A stretch of 64,000 nt of DNA. It comes from Klebsormidium nitens (lineage: Eukaryota > Streptophyta > Klebsormidiophyceae > Klebsormidiales > Klebsormidiaceae). The notes beneath the pieces are model-generated. The model made no database searches. It saw only the letters and a list, made by a program, of their open reading frames with translations, and had not been told where the DNA came from. The DNA lies in contig DF237019.1 of NCBI GenBank assembly GCA_000708835.1, forward strand, positions 1-64,000, read 5' to 3'. The translations under genes and the position numbers were made by a program. Below are positions 1 to 11,226 of this stretch, in pieces; the first letter of the stretch is position 1; every line of letters begins with the position of its first letter.

Positions 1-3000
1 GGAACCAGGCCGATCATTGAGCGGCCGAAAGCGACGCAGGCCGCACCGTCACAGATCGACACGTGCACCCACCTCCGATCCGAAGCGTCGGCAAACGGCC
101 AGCGGCTACTTCGGCGCCGGACTCGGGCAACGGCGGCTTTACGCGCCCGGGCCAGCTGTGCAACGGGATTACGCGGCGACCGAAATCTAGCCCGATTAAT
201 TTATTGGAGATGAATTTGGCCTGTACCAGGTCACCCTGCATGATCAGTATGACCGGCGTGACGCCCAGCAGGCGCCCGTTCAGTTCCACGGCGTAGGCCG
301 CGTGGCGCTACCGTACGGTAGTTTTCGTGAAAACATGGGGCAAATCGCTCCGATCGCACGGCTTCGCGGCGAATTTGCGCCGGATCGCGGAGTTCCCCCG
401 GGCAACGTCAAATTTGGGTTGCCCGGCCAGGTTTTTGAGGCGACTAGGCCCGCTCCCCCGCTATTCCACGGTCTTGTAGGTTTTCTGCAGGTTAGCGAAT
501 GGGTATCTTTTCGGGGCAGAGATTGCAGGAATTGGCCCCATTTCGAAAGCGGCATTTTTGTGCATATATGTGATCGGTTCGGCTGGATTTGCCTCAAAAA
601 TGTGCGGTGCTTTCTTCGGTACGTACTTGCAGCACTGCCATGGTACGACAGTGGATCGCGGTCTGTACCGAAGCTACCCTGTAGATCCATAGGCTATGGG
701 TGCGCCTTTCGCCAAACCCTAATCCTTTCTTGCGGTGCCAGCTAGATTCTAAAGCTAGCTCCTTAATTCGATCACAGTCTTGCAGGGCGGCTATAGCTCC
801 GCTCTGTCCTCAGCCAAATCATGGTGATGCATCATGCAGCCGAAGTCTTCTTTCAATGGCTTCAGCAAGCTCATCAGAGGATAAAAGGGAGTTGTAGTGC
901 GCTATGGTGCGTGGATTTGTAAGCAATTGTCGTGCAATTGTCAAGCCAGCTTAGAGGCAAGCAAGGTGCCTGTCCCATGCCTGTCCGGTTGCCCTGTTTG
1001 CAGCAAGCATATTAAGAGTAGTCTCCAAAGGTCTTCACCTGTTAAATCTGTTTGCCCGGCAGCTGAAATCTTAGAGGCACCGTATTAAAGCCTGTTAGCA
1101 TTTGCACTTAATTACTTGACATAAGTATAGAGAGTAGAGAACACAATGCTGCATTTGAAAGGCAGGGCAGAGCTGAACATGCAGGCTGCAGCTCTCAGCG
1201 ACCACCTGCTTTACTGCAGAAACACTGGTGTCCGCCTTTTGCAGATGCTCAGCTTGCAGCCGTCTGCTGGCAGCCAAACCCCAAGATTACATTGTCTGAC
1301 AGCCCTCCACTGGACACATGCCAGCCCAGCTAGCTGTAGCTGTTCCAAAAGCTTTCTGCAGCTCACGGAAAGCAGAACTTATAACAGAACAAGGTGAAAT
1401 GGCTGAGTAGTGGAAATCAGCTGAGACTTGACAAAGCAAGTCTTGGAAGGAGAATCTCTGGCTTGGCGGAGGGAAGCCCTGTGGGGGCCCTGCATTATTG
1501 CCCAGCGCTTCATGGTGAGTTCCTGAGACTCCTTGTTATGGGCTTACATTGACGCAATCAACTTAGCTGGTCAATTGCGGGCAATCAGTGCGGTACAGCG
1601 CAGGCATGGCAGAGAGATTTCAGCAATCTAGACACAGTGTGAGGTATGGAAGGAAACACAATGATGCACCACTCCTGTCTTTGTATCATGGGTTTGTGTC
1701 AATTTCATCTTTCGGAATGATCAGGTCGCAGAGTAAACAGTTCACCTAGTATCTGTGCTTAACTCCTGCGACAGTCCTAGTGTCGTTTCACGTTTATTCC
1801 TTCGACCGAGGCTATTGCCATGCCAGCCCTTAACGTCATCAACCATGAGCGCTCAGTCATAAGCACACGTCATTCAACTTTGAAGGTAGACAGAGCCGTC
1901 CGGTGATTTGTAGCACCGTCAACCAGCTAGCTGCTAGCCGGAGCTGCTAAAGTGTCAACCTTTCGAGATAACTACTAAGCTCTGATGCTTGTAGTCCAAC
2001 ACTTTTTTACCCCTCTCTTGTCAAGCTCGAATGCTATCCAATCTCTATTCCAAACCATCAAGGCTTTGCACAGTAGTGTTCTACCAATTTTTGCAGGAGC
2101 CAAGAAGGACTCTGGCGAGCAAAACCTTTCGCCTCAATCCAACGTCCAGGCCTCCAGAAACGACGCACCGCCAAGACTCACAAGACGCCTGGTGTTCCAC
2201 GGTCTACACAGCGACACAGCGACGCGCCCTTCTGGCAATCTGACACCTTTCATGTACAAATAAGCAGCCCTCAGGTTAGTTATTTGCATTAAATTCCCGA
2301 CAAACTGCTCTGCTTCATACAAACATTCACTTAACATGCAGAAAACAAGTAAAGATCTGTTGTGTTAGCCTGATACTTTGGCAGAGAAAGCATGCACGCT
2401 TTAGACTTACTGCACGTTATCCTGTACGTTTTCTTTGCTATGAGAGCATTTGCTGGCGGCAGCGTAATTCAGTTTTCATGGACGATCGATCTATTCTGTT
2501 GCATATCTCTCACGTTGCGTACTGTGGCCATTGCCTGGCTCTTTCTTGACCGCATACGCATCCTTCCTTTCCGCATTCATGCCATCCTGACCGCGCTTCG
2601 GATTCGCCACCTGTCGAATCCCGTGCCGCATCTAAGATCCGTGGCCCCTAGCTCGTCTTTACTTTAGAAAGCGAGGCGGCCTTCCATTGATCATCTGGTC
2701 TGCGTACGGCGCTGTGTACGCGCTTTGCCTCGTTCACATGGCAGATTCGGCTCCAAAGCGCCGTGAGACAATGATGCAAGATTGATCATGATGTGTGCGT
2801 CCCTGTGCTGCAGAAGACAGGGGTCATTGGCAGCATTGACGTGCACAGGGCAGCGCTAAGCCCGATTGTCCGATCTAGGCCCTAGGTAGGCCTGGCGGCT
2901 TCCAGTCGTACCGCTGTGTCCCATTCAACGATTCCGGCGTCCACCAGCTTCCGTAGAAGTGCCAATAGAGATCGGACGCTTCATAGATAGACGTTGGAAG

Positions 3001-3791
3001 CAGCCTGGACATCAGGCAATTCAATAGGGAGGGACGGCCTTGGAAGAACATCGCGCTAGTGATACGTGTCTCATGCCGCGCGATTTGCCTCAGCAGTGAT
3101 TTCAGTGCACAGATAAACCCCGAAGAAGTTCGTGCTCGCCGCAGTCTCGACGAAGGTACGTATGATCAACTCTATCAAGAGATTTATAAAAAAAACCCTT
3201 CAAGGTGTCTGTATGTAGCAATGCTCGGCCCTACATTGGTTTGAGAGCTGGTACGCCAATTACGCGACGCTAAGCAATCATTGCATGACCGGATTGCCTT
3301 CTATCGCCTGATTCTAAAACGATACTTATATTGCTAAACTAACTTTCGTCGTAGTTCATGTGGCATGACTGTTGGTGCAAGCAAGTGCACGTCTTGATAA
3401 CGTACCGTAACTAGCTTATAAGCTGCCTGGGCTTCGCCGATCATGTTAACGTGATCGAAGCTTCAAAGCAACAATTCGCGTCATGATATCATAGTATCAC
3501 TTTGATGACTTCGCTAACATGCATGAAGATATCTGAATAGGTGACGCCATGCTACGGTAGACAATTACAGTGCAGACCATGCATGATGCATGGCATCGTT
3601 GTACATGGATAGACTTGCATTATGAAAAAACGTACAACGGGACGGTATTGATGTGGATACGCACCTCGACAAGGCAACATGGAATCTACTAGATCCGATC
3701 GCCAATTGCAGATTAATGAGATTCATACACCTTTTCGGACCTTGAGTTGGACAGGAGTAACTGAGCAATCCACTCGTGTCAAGCTTTGACA
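1..3791. other. Region with no supported gene
   Basis: I see no convincing exon, RNA gene or mobile element here. The minus-strand frame at 14-289 is open and ends in a stop at 14, but it resembles no family I know. A plus-strand frame at 2392-2667 is hydrophobic but has no other support. A perfect short palindrome (CTACCGTACGGTAG) lies near 307-320. The stretch may hold regulatory sequence, decayed repeats, or the far end of an unseen gene. Confidence 0.5.
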
Positions 3792-3968
3792 TCAAGTCCG
3801 CCTAGCTTTCTTTGGGGGATTGCTGGTGTTTGGAACGCTTTCCTCCAATCCCTTCTTCTTATTTGTTTGGGGCTGAGCGAGTTTTTCGATGTACTTCCAA
3901 GGTTGACCAGGATCAACTCCGGTTGCAACCATACTTGCCTCAACCGCTTCGATCGCTGCTGCTTCACC
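3792..3968 (-). pseudogene. Frame-shifted C-terminal tail of the Crypton-like gene
   Basis: The GCR1_C-like frame ends in IIEDVIARVT and a TAG near 3968. The neighbouring frame continues without a stop to 3792 with coding-like composition: VGEAAAIEAVEASMV, then PWKYIEKLAQPQ, then a Lys/Arg-rich end (PPKKARRT) that looks like a nuclear-localisation signal. A single-base indel between the two frames is the simplest reading. Alternatively the TAG is the true end and this is untranslated sequence. Confidence 0.45.
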
Positions 3969-4239
3969 TACGTTACCCTTGCGATGACGTCCTCTATAAT
4001 CAGGCAAAGTTTACGAAATTTTGAAAAGTATCTAATTTCTTTTTCCCTACCTTTTCTCCAAGCACAACCATACAACTCCTCCATCTCCCTCAAGGGAAGC
4101 GGCCAACCTGGCTGGCCATGTGCCCACTCCTGCCAGTACTCAGCTACACACCTGTAGTTTCTCCCCATCGTGTAGTTCGAAGCCCATGAAGGAAGGACGT
4201 CCGGACGCAATTCTACACCAGCGGCCCCTCTTCCCGGTA

Positions 4240-4860
4240 AGCCGCTGTCCGCGGCCCCTCGGTCTGGCGCGGTGCCAACCGAGGCCCCCTGTCCTGTTGC
4301 GCAGCCGTCTGTAGCTCCCCCGTGCGACCATTCGCGACTCGGACTGTCCATGGCCTCCGTGTCCGATGCACGGTGGTTTGCAGCTCGGTCCGCATCTCCC
4401 CTTCTTGATGCACCGATGTCCGATGAACCCCCTCCCAGTACGCCGTCGTCTACGGCGTCTCCCTCCACTGCGCGGCTGTCCGCAGCTCCTCCTGCAGATG
4501 TGCGGCCGTTCGCGGCAATCGCATCCGGCGCGTCGCTGTCCGCACCTCCCCCTTCCGGTGCGGGCCTGTCCGCGGACGCCCACGCCGGCGCGCTGCTGTC
4601 CGCAGCTCCTCCATCTCGTCCGTGGCTGTCCGAGGAAGCCCCCGTCGGCGCGTAGCTCTCCGCAGCTCCCCCGTCCGGTGCGCGGCTGTCCGCAGCACCT
4701 CCGTCCGGTGTGCCGCTGTCCGCTGACGGGCCCCCGCCGGTGCGCGGCTGTCCGCAGCACCCCCGTCCGGTGCGCCACGGTTCGCGGACGTCCCAGCCGG
4801 TGCGGGGCTGTCCGCAGCACCCCCGTTAGGTGGGGAGCCGTCCACTGGCGCTCGCCCCGG
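4240..4860 (-). repeat. 30-bp minisatellite inside the Crypton-like gene
   Basis: About 20 imperfect copies of a 30-bp unit, with the block GGCTGTCCGCAG recurring at almost exact 30-base steps (for example near 4474, 4531, 4591, 4681). Because 30 is a multiple of three, each minus-strand frame reads as a decapeptide repeat. It lies between the coiled-coil exon and the GCR1_C-like domain and probably encodes, or encoded, a low-complexity linker. The frame shared by the flanking exons contains stops within the array, so part of it may be intronic. Confidence 0.85.
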
Positions 4861-7800
4861 GGCACGCGGCCGCTTGTGCGGCTGCCCTTAACGCAGCCTC
4901 CGTTGCTGCTGCAACAGTTGAGCTCGGGGTCCGCGCGAAAAAGCTCGAAGGATTCCTTCGGACAGCGGACTGGCTCCGGTCCGTAACAGTAGAGGCCTCC
5001 CGCTGCGCAGACCAGGACGGACTCACATTCCTCCCCCACTGCTGGCCGGTGGTAACTCCTTCAAGCAGTGTTTTCAGCCCCGACACCTCTTGCGTCAGAT
5101 CCGCAATATGCTTGAGGCCCAGACGTTCCTTCTCCTTGCAATCCCGCACGTCGCGTTGGATGGCAGCCAGGAGCGCTTGATGATCTCGGAGGAGGGAGAT
5201 CACCTGTATACGATAAGCAATAATTAAGCGGAAAGCAAGTGCCCTTGAAGGACACCTCAATCATCGTTTTTGCGCAACACGGAATGCAGCCTGTCGGTAC
5301 CGACAAGGATTGGTGGACAGGATGGTGAGCCTCCCGCGCTCGGTAGCCTGGTTTGGAGTTGTTGCTACCTAGAACGAGCAGACAATCAACTCCAAAATCC
5401 CTGCCGGACGAGCCCTTCGTCGGGATACATCGACTTGCTTCACAAAAGCTGTGAAGCCATATGAGAGATCTTCCGTGCAGAACTCGAGGCAAAAATGAAA
5501 GTAAGCAGGCGATCCCGCTGCCAATTCTTGGGCGACCTGGATGCCTCACTTTTTTCCAAACATTCAAACGAACAAATCCTGAGATCCGTAAGAGCGTGAA
5601 TTACCTCCGGAGGCAAATTGACGAGCTGGGGAGGGGCTTCCGGTGCGGGGCATCATGGCACCAACCGGCAGCTGATTGAGGTAAGAGGTGCGGAAGTGGT
5701 CGTAAATCCACCGTCCAAGCCGGGCGCTCTCCCCTTCTTTCCCACTGCACAAACGAAAGCCGCTTCTTGCAGTTGGTGACATTTTTCTCTTGATGCAAAC
5801 AATGCAGCCGAGCCTCATTGCTGTAAGACATCGGAGCAACTCCCTTTGCCTGTTCACGAGCTGCCAATACCCGGATGCCAGACAACGGAAGTGCTGGTGA
5901 TGAGCTATCGAGTGGTCAGAACCTTGAGAAGATGCATTCGAGCCAGCTTATGTACTGGTGAACAGCTAACATACTTGCAATGGTCGGATGAAGCTGTTCA
6001 CTACCCGAAGGAGATAAGATTAGGCCAGGCTGCTTACCCGTTATCTTCGGCGTGCCTGACGGACGACCCACGTGGTGCGTGCGTGATCTTGCTGCTGACC
6101 ACGTGCTCATGTTGAAACATGGCTTTGAAGTGCTTGAGCTGGGTCGTACTCCATCTTCTCAAAGATGTCGTCGTTCTCGTAAAATGGTGGAAACTTGTTG
6201 TACCTGAAGTAAAAACACACCCTTATCATAGAATGCTGGGGGTTAGAATGATTTAAGCCTTTCATCAGAAAAACGTATGCTGCCTCACGTTAAGAGAAGT
6301 CACGTTGAAAGCTGTAATTGAGGCAAGAAACGAGCGCAATCCAAGTCTGCTGGATAGGTCTGTACATGAAACGGGTCTAGCAGGCAATGACAGCACCAGC
6401 CTTGCTTCGACTTCCTGGCGGTCTTTCGTAGAAAACCCTGAGTTTGGGTCCATTCAAAAGCAAGTCGGTTCGATATCGCTTTTACATCAGCGAACAGCGC
6501 CAAACGCAAATAACAGCTTACCAAGCCGCCCTCGAGCTGAAGTCCGGATAACAGCCAGGCTCTGGAAATAGAATATGGAACGTTTGGAAGAGTTGGAACG
6601 CCAAAGCGCCAACGGCGCACTCCTCCACGTTCTTGTGGCGAAAACCCCCAAAGTACTCGAGCCGCCCGTTCTGAGAAAGTAATAAGAGTTTAGTGGTTGC
6701 ATCACCCGGATTTGTTCGCATTGACAACCGGGATTAGAAGCGTGACAGCTCAGTTGGCTTCGCTTCTTGTGAAAGACCGAGGGAGAACTCCTCAATTGGA
6801 AAGTTACTGTAAACGTGACAGGTCCTAAGTTGGAACCCTTTCATGATCAAGTGCCTCGAAAAGAAAGCAGGCGCTTCGCAAACCTCCAAATACGATTCTC
6901 TCTCAAGTGACGCTGCCTCAAGCGGAGCTTAAGATTCAACTCGTGCTTTGTAACACCGGAAAGATTCTCAAAAGCTTCTGAGTCCAATATAGGAACGAAG
7001 CTGTTGTCGCTCGCACCTTGTTGGTTTCGCCGCAGTAGCTGACCCCGCCCACAAAAAGAGGAACGTCTGGTCCAACGTTCGCAAACTTCTTGCTGTACAA
7101 GTCTGGGAGGTCGATGCTGCGCCCGTCATCGCCGCGAAGGACAAATTGGTGCGAAGCGAGGAACATGCCCCTGCGGATGAGGAGAATGCTCCAGATGTGA
7201 CTTGCATCCGAGGTTAGAAAAGGGAACAACCTGCTTAACGGAACATGACTAGAACGGAACCGGTAGGGGGGAATTGGTTCGACGCAGATGCTTTTCGAGC
7301 TTATCAGCAGACTTTCGTGGACGCCCGGGCGGACCTGGATGCCCTCAAGAGCGGAAGCAAGGGCTTTCCGGTCGTAAGAGCGGACCGAGCGGAATTCAGC
7401 TAAAAAAGCCGGTCTTTGGTGCGTTAGGCGGCTGAAAGTCTGGCGGGAGGCGTCACCTCGACCTTTCAGGAGTGTTTATTACGTAGAAGCAATGAGGACG
7501 GTCAATAATTTTCTAGAGCATCACCGAAGGCAGGCGGTGTGCTTCCACGCGCCCTCAGCGCTCGACACTACAATCTGCCGCACGAAGTGACGGCAACCGC
7601 TTCAAAAAGGAGACTCCAAAGAGGGGGCGGAACCCGAGCTAGCCTGTGGGTGGGGTGCCCAATCAAATGCACAAGCTTCGTGCCTCGCCATACGTAGCTT
7701 CTAAAGGCCTGATGATTGTTCAAAAGCTTTGACTCGAGTACTGCAATGCTTCTGGCGTGCATGTGCTCCCACCTCATTGTCGTATGCTGATGTGCCGATC

Positions 7801-9429
7801 GCACTTCATCGCCTTCGTTGAAAACGGTGTTAGGACAAGCTGCATACAGCCAGGCCTGACACAGCCGCAACTTCTCCTCCGCCGTGTAGCCATCCGACTC
7901 GGTCCCAGCTTGACGATCGGCGCAAGTGCTGCACACAAACGTTTTGGTGCTTGACAATATCATAGCCGCTTTGAACCCAAACTACATTAGGATTCGCTGC
8001 CTACGAACAATGTATACTCCAGGGGACTTCGTTCTTTTTGGAAAATTGTATGAATGCAGCGCCAGGAGTTGTTCGAAGCCCAAAGCTCTGAAGTTGTTGA
8101 TTCTTTTATTCTGACTATGAGTCCGCTGGTCCAAATGACGTCACCGGCCCGTAAACAAGGAGTCAAAAAAGCAGCTCGGGACCAGAGGAAGGATCGTGGA
8201 CCCGTAAGCATACGCTTTGCACAGTGAACGCATGCGTTTTGGCAGGCCTACTGATAGATCTGACATACCCGGCTTTGAGATTAACAGCTCTCACCAGCCT
8301 GACGCCGATGCTTAGGCACGCTGAAACAGCATAAAAGGAAACATCCAAAGAGACGGCAGAGGGCAGAATTGGAACACGCGTCAGAGCATAGGATTGTCTC
8401 AGATGAGAATGCACTTACCGAATCTTCTTCCGCCCTGTATTCAGTTGGGCAGCCTTCAGGAGCTGTTGCATGGTGGGAATTGCACGGACGTCGCACGACT
8501 GCTCGTAGATGCCATCGAGATTGTCTTGGACGAGCGCAAAGAATTGCATGCCTTTGACGAAGTTGTTGACAACTCCGAAAGACTGCGAAAACGAATGGGA
8601 GTTCGAAGGTCATTGTTGAGGTGTGAGGCTTTTCAGATCTTCGAGCACTGCAATGTCACCGATCAACGGAGTCCCCTCACTGAAAGTCGATGGAGAATTC
8701 TCAAAGGCACAAAATGGAGACGAACACTTTGATTGTGGATCATCATTTCATGATTTGCAATAGCCAATAGACGAGGACCTGTCGAACTCTCCCTGGAAGT
8801 GACATCTCGAAGCAATTTCTGTTTCGGGTACAGGTTGGCAGGTGCAAGCAGGCTCTAAGTGAGCTCTACATATGTGGAAGCAGACCTGATCGAGTCTCGG
8901 TACAAGGCATAGACATGGCCCAGAAACCTGACCGGTGCGCTGGGGCGCGAAACGTGTTTCTCTCCTCCGTTTGAAACATATTCAACAAAAATTATGCCCA
9001 TCTCTGGCGGCCCACTTAAAGTTTAAGCTTACCATGTCCTGGTTGTTGAGTTGGCCAAGGAGATTGACCGCGAGACCAATTCTGTGGGTGGCGATGCGCG
9101 GGCCGCATGCCCAATCCGGTAGAGCCTCTTGGCGCAGCAAACCTTGAACGTAGAAATTTCTTGGGGGAGCCCACGCACCATCCGTGGTGCCGTGACCGTT
9201 TGTTTTGCAGAAGTTCTGGACAAGGGAAGCGAACTTGAATGAGATTCTTCCTTGTCACTGAGTATATGACTGGTAAGTAGGAGTGATTCCTGGAACTACG
9301 ATGTAAAGCCCACCCTTTCAGCTTACGTCAATAATTTTGAGTCGCCCAAGGCAATGTTCTCAATCAGTAAGAACTTGAGACGGAATCCTCTGAAATCTTA
9401 TTTGCACTGAACGTTTCTTGAGGCAGTTA

Positions 9430-9960
9430 GGAGAAAGGATAAGCTTTACTATAAGTGATACTCTGTGAGGGCCTTGATCGCTGCGGGGTTGGACGTCCCG
9501 CACGCAAGGTGACGTCAGCAACAATTGAATGACATGCAGTATCTGGCCAGACAATATTCCTAATTCGACTTCAAGACGGACTTCTAATATTCTTGGGCGC
9601 TGCAGACCTGTAGGATACGAGAAAGATGTTGCATTTGCTGCAAGCAATTGCCGCAAGGGGCCTAGACTGTCCTGGCTCGGGGGTCGCGTACATGCGCTGA
9701 CGTCAGCAACACCTGAACGGATTGCGCTCCATGGCAAGATACCTTCAAGTCGAAGCATATTTTAAGACGGAACTATGGAATCGTTGGGCGCTTCGAGGCT
9801 GTGAGATTCGAGGAAGATATCGCATTTGCTGTAGCGACTTTCCATGAGAGGTCGGACCGCTGCGGGCTGGGAGAAGTCACTTGCCGCAAGATGACGTCAG
9901 CAATACATGGGAGAGTTCATCGTCTGGCCAGACATGAATTCGTCTTACGAAAGACTTTAG
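9430..9960 (-). repeat. Tandem ~190-bp repeat carrying TGACGTCA, in an intron
   Basis: Three units, the outer ones partial. The block TGACGTCAGCAA or a close variant sits at 9510, 9698 and 9892 (steps of 188 and 194). Shared segments include CTGGCCAGACA, CTTGGGCGCT and GCATTTGCTG. TGACGTCA is the palindromic bZIP/CREB core, so each unit carries a possible bZIP site. It lies in the intron between the first two recombinase exons and, unlike the arrays in the other genes, I could not match it to a neighbouring exon. Confidence 0.7.
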
Positions 9961-10475
9961 ATGGATATTCGAAATTGCAGGTTTGAGTCGCGCCCCCGCT
10001 CCCTGATTGCAATTGAACACATGACGAAGCGCTAAACTTATGTTTCGCCAAAGAGCTTCATAGGCCCAGGTGGTCGGGTTTTGCACTCACCTTGTACGTC
10101 CTTAGTGCCCAAATGTAGTCTTTGTAACTCTTGGGCTTCAGCTCGTCGACCTTCATGATTGCTGCCGTCCAGTTGGCCTGCGCTTGCTGGTCCTCATGGC
10201 TCATGTGCCCGGGCACCCCAGTTCCGCTCGGAGAGTCCGCAGCATCAACGGATCCAGGTGCCGCTTCCCCAGGAGTCTGCTCGCTTCCATTCCCCTGGCC
10301 TGAGGTCTCCGGCTACACCGTGCAATACCGTCGAGCACGCTAGTGCCCGCTCTCCGCCCCCCTCGCCGACTTCTTCCGGCCCCCGCGCTCCCTCCCCGAC
10401 CGGTTGACCCTTCTCACCGGAGCCCCGGTTGCTCCCCCGCTCCCTTGGTTCCGCTTCCGTTTCCGCCGCGGGGCC

Positions 10476-10835
10476 TCAGGCTGAGGTGAGCACTTGAAAC
10501 CCCTCACCGTCATCCCCCCCAACAGAAGCGGCAGTCCTTCGGCCACGTAAACCGATGGGCACGTCCTCTCTTTCCTCGGGCTCCTCCTCATGGAAGCTAA
10601 AGCACGGCGGAGGCGAAGATGGGCCCGGATTTGTTTCGATGCCGCTTCGGACGAGCCGCTTCGGACGAGCAGAATCTCTGAAAGAAGAGTAGACCGTCAG
10701 AAAACGTAGACCTCTGCTGACCCACTGCAATACGTTTGCGGGAAGGTACCTAAATGTATTAGGAGGGCTGTCAAACGGTCTAGCTTGCTTTTCTGAACAT
10801 ATCATCTGACCTCCTTGCACATGGAAGGGTGGCAT
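10476..10835 (-). CDS. Open frame with a 2A-like motif
   Basis: A 119-residue minus-strand frame contains RSGIETNPGP, close to the ribosome-skipping 2A consensus (D-V/I-E-x-N-P-G-P) that occurs in many retroelement proteins. The usual Asp is replaced by Gly. An acidic stretch (HEEEPEEREDVP) follows. The next overlapping frame (10591-10340) is basic (RRKRKRNQ) and shares its reading frame with the first recombinase exon, so this may be the broken N-terminus of the Crypton-like gene. Two stops at about 10340 and 10313 separate them. Alternatively it is a remnant of a non-LTR retrotransposon. Whether it is translated is unknown. Confidence 0.4.
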   Translation of the reverse strand: MPPFHVQGGQMICSEKQARPFDSPPNTFRYLPANVLQWVSRGLRFLTVYSSFRDSARPKRLVRSGIETNPGPSSPPPCFSFHEEEPEEREDVPIGLRGRRTAASVGGDDGEGFQVLTSA

Positions 10836-11226
10836 GACTTGCTCGGTTTATCAGGAGTGATAGCCGCAGAGCAAGCCGGCCGGCCAAAACTTGAGAACCA
10901 GAAACGTGTGAACGTTTCATGCTTCGCTCATATTGAAGCGTGAAAACTAAGAAAGCGGAACAAGGTGGTAAAACGCAAGAAGCCCTAATCGAAGCAGCTT
11001 AGCTCAGTGCACCAGGCTTCTCAGCATGGGGGTGCCTACCGCAAGATCACTGACCTTCCTCTCTGGACGGCCAAATTCTGAATGTCCATAAGGACGACGA
11101 ACTTCTGAATATAATAGTGTGGCTAACTTTTTCATGCAGTGCTCTTTTTGCTTGCGAGTCTGGACAATGAAGGCTGGCGGATTAGCAAGTAGAGGTTGGC
11201 TGATTGAAGCGAGTGAACAAACGTAC

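Larger units (their letters stand above)
3792..10312 (-). pseudogene. Crypton/Ndc10-type tyrosine recombinase gene with GCR1_C-like tail, broken
   Basis: Likely DNA-recombining enzyme of a Crypton-class transposon, or a domesticated relative. Exons read on the minus strand: 10312-10091, 9215-9033, 8582-8419, 7928-7773, 7200-7017, 6670-6522, 6203-6038, 5744-5605, a coiled-coil exon 5203-5027, and a C-terminal part 4230-3968. Introns are GT-AG and phases agree where checked. The 7200-7017 exon carries FVLRGDDGRSIDL, the place of the first catalytic Arg. The next has FRHKNVEECAVGALAFQLF, matching the HKD-x3-CP-x-GALA block of CBF3/Ndc10 domain 2. The 6203-6038 exon has SSKITHAPRGSS (catalytic H-x-x-R). 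The 5744-5605 exon has RLGRW followed by SYLNQLP, with the presumed Tyr nucleophile. The tail (MGRNYRCVAEYWQEW, then YGCAWRKGRE) resembles GCR1_C. One-base frame breaks occur near 6141 and near 3970, so this copy is probably inactive unless they are assembly errors. Family assignment is from memory of conserved blocks. Confidence 0.75.

Noticed and set aside
4140-5039. 299-codon minus-strand frame through the 30-bp repeat
   Set aside because: It is a shadow of the minisatellite; the conserved GCR1_C-like and coiled-coil parts use a different frame.
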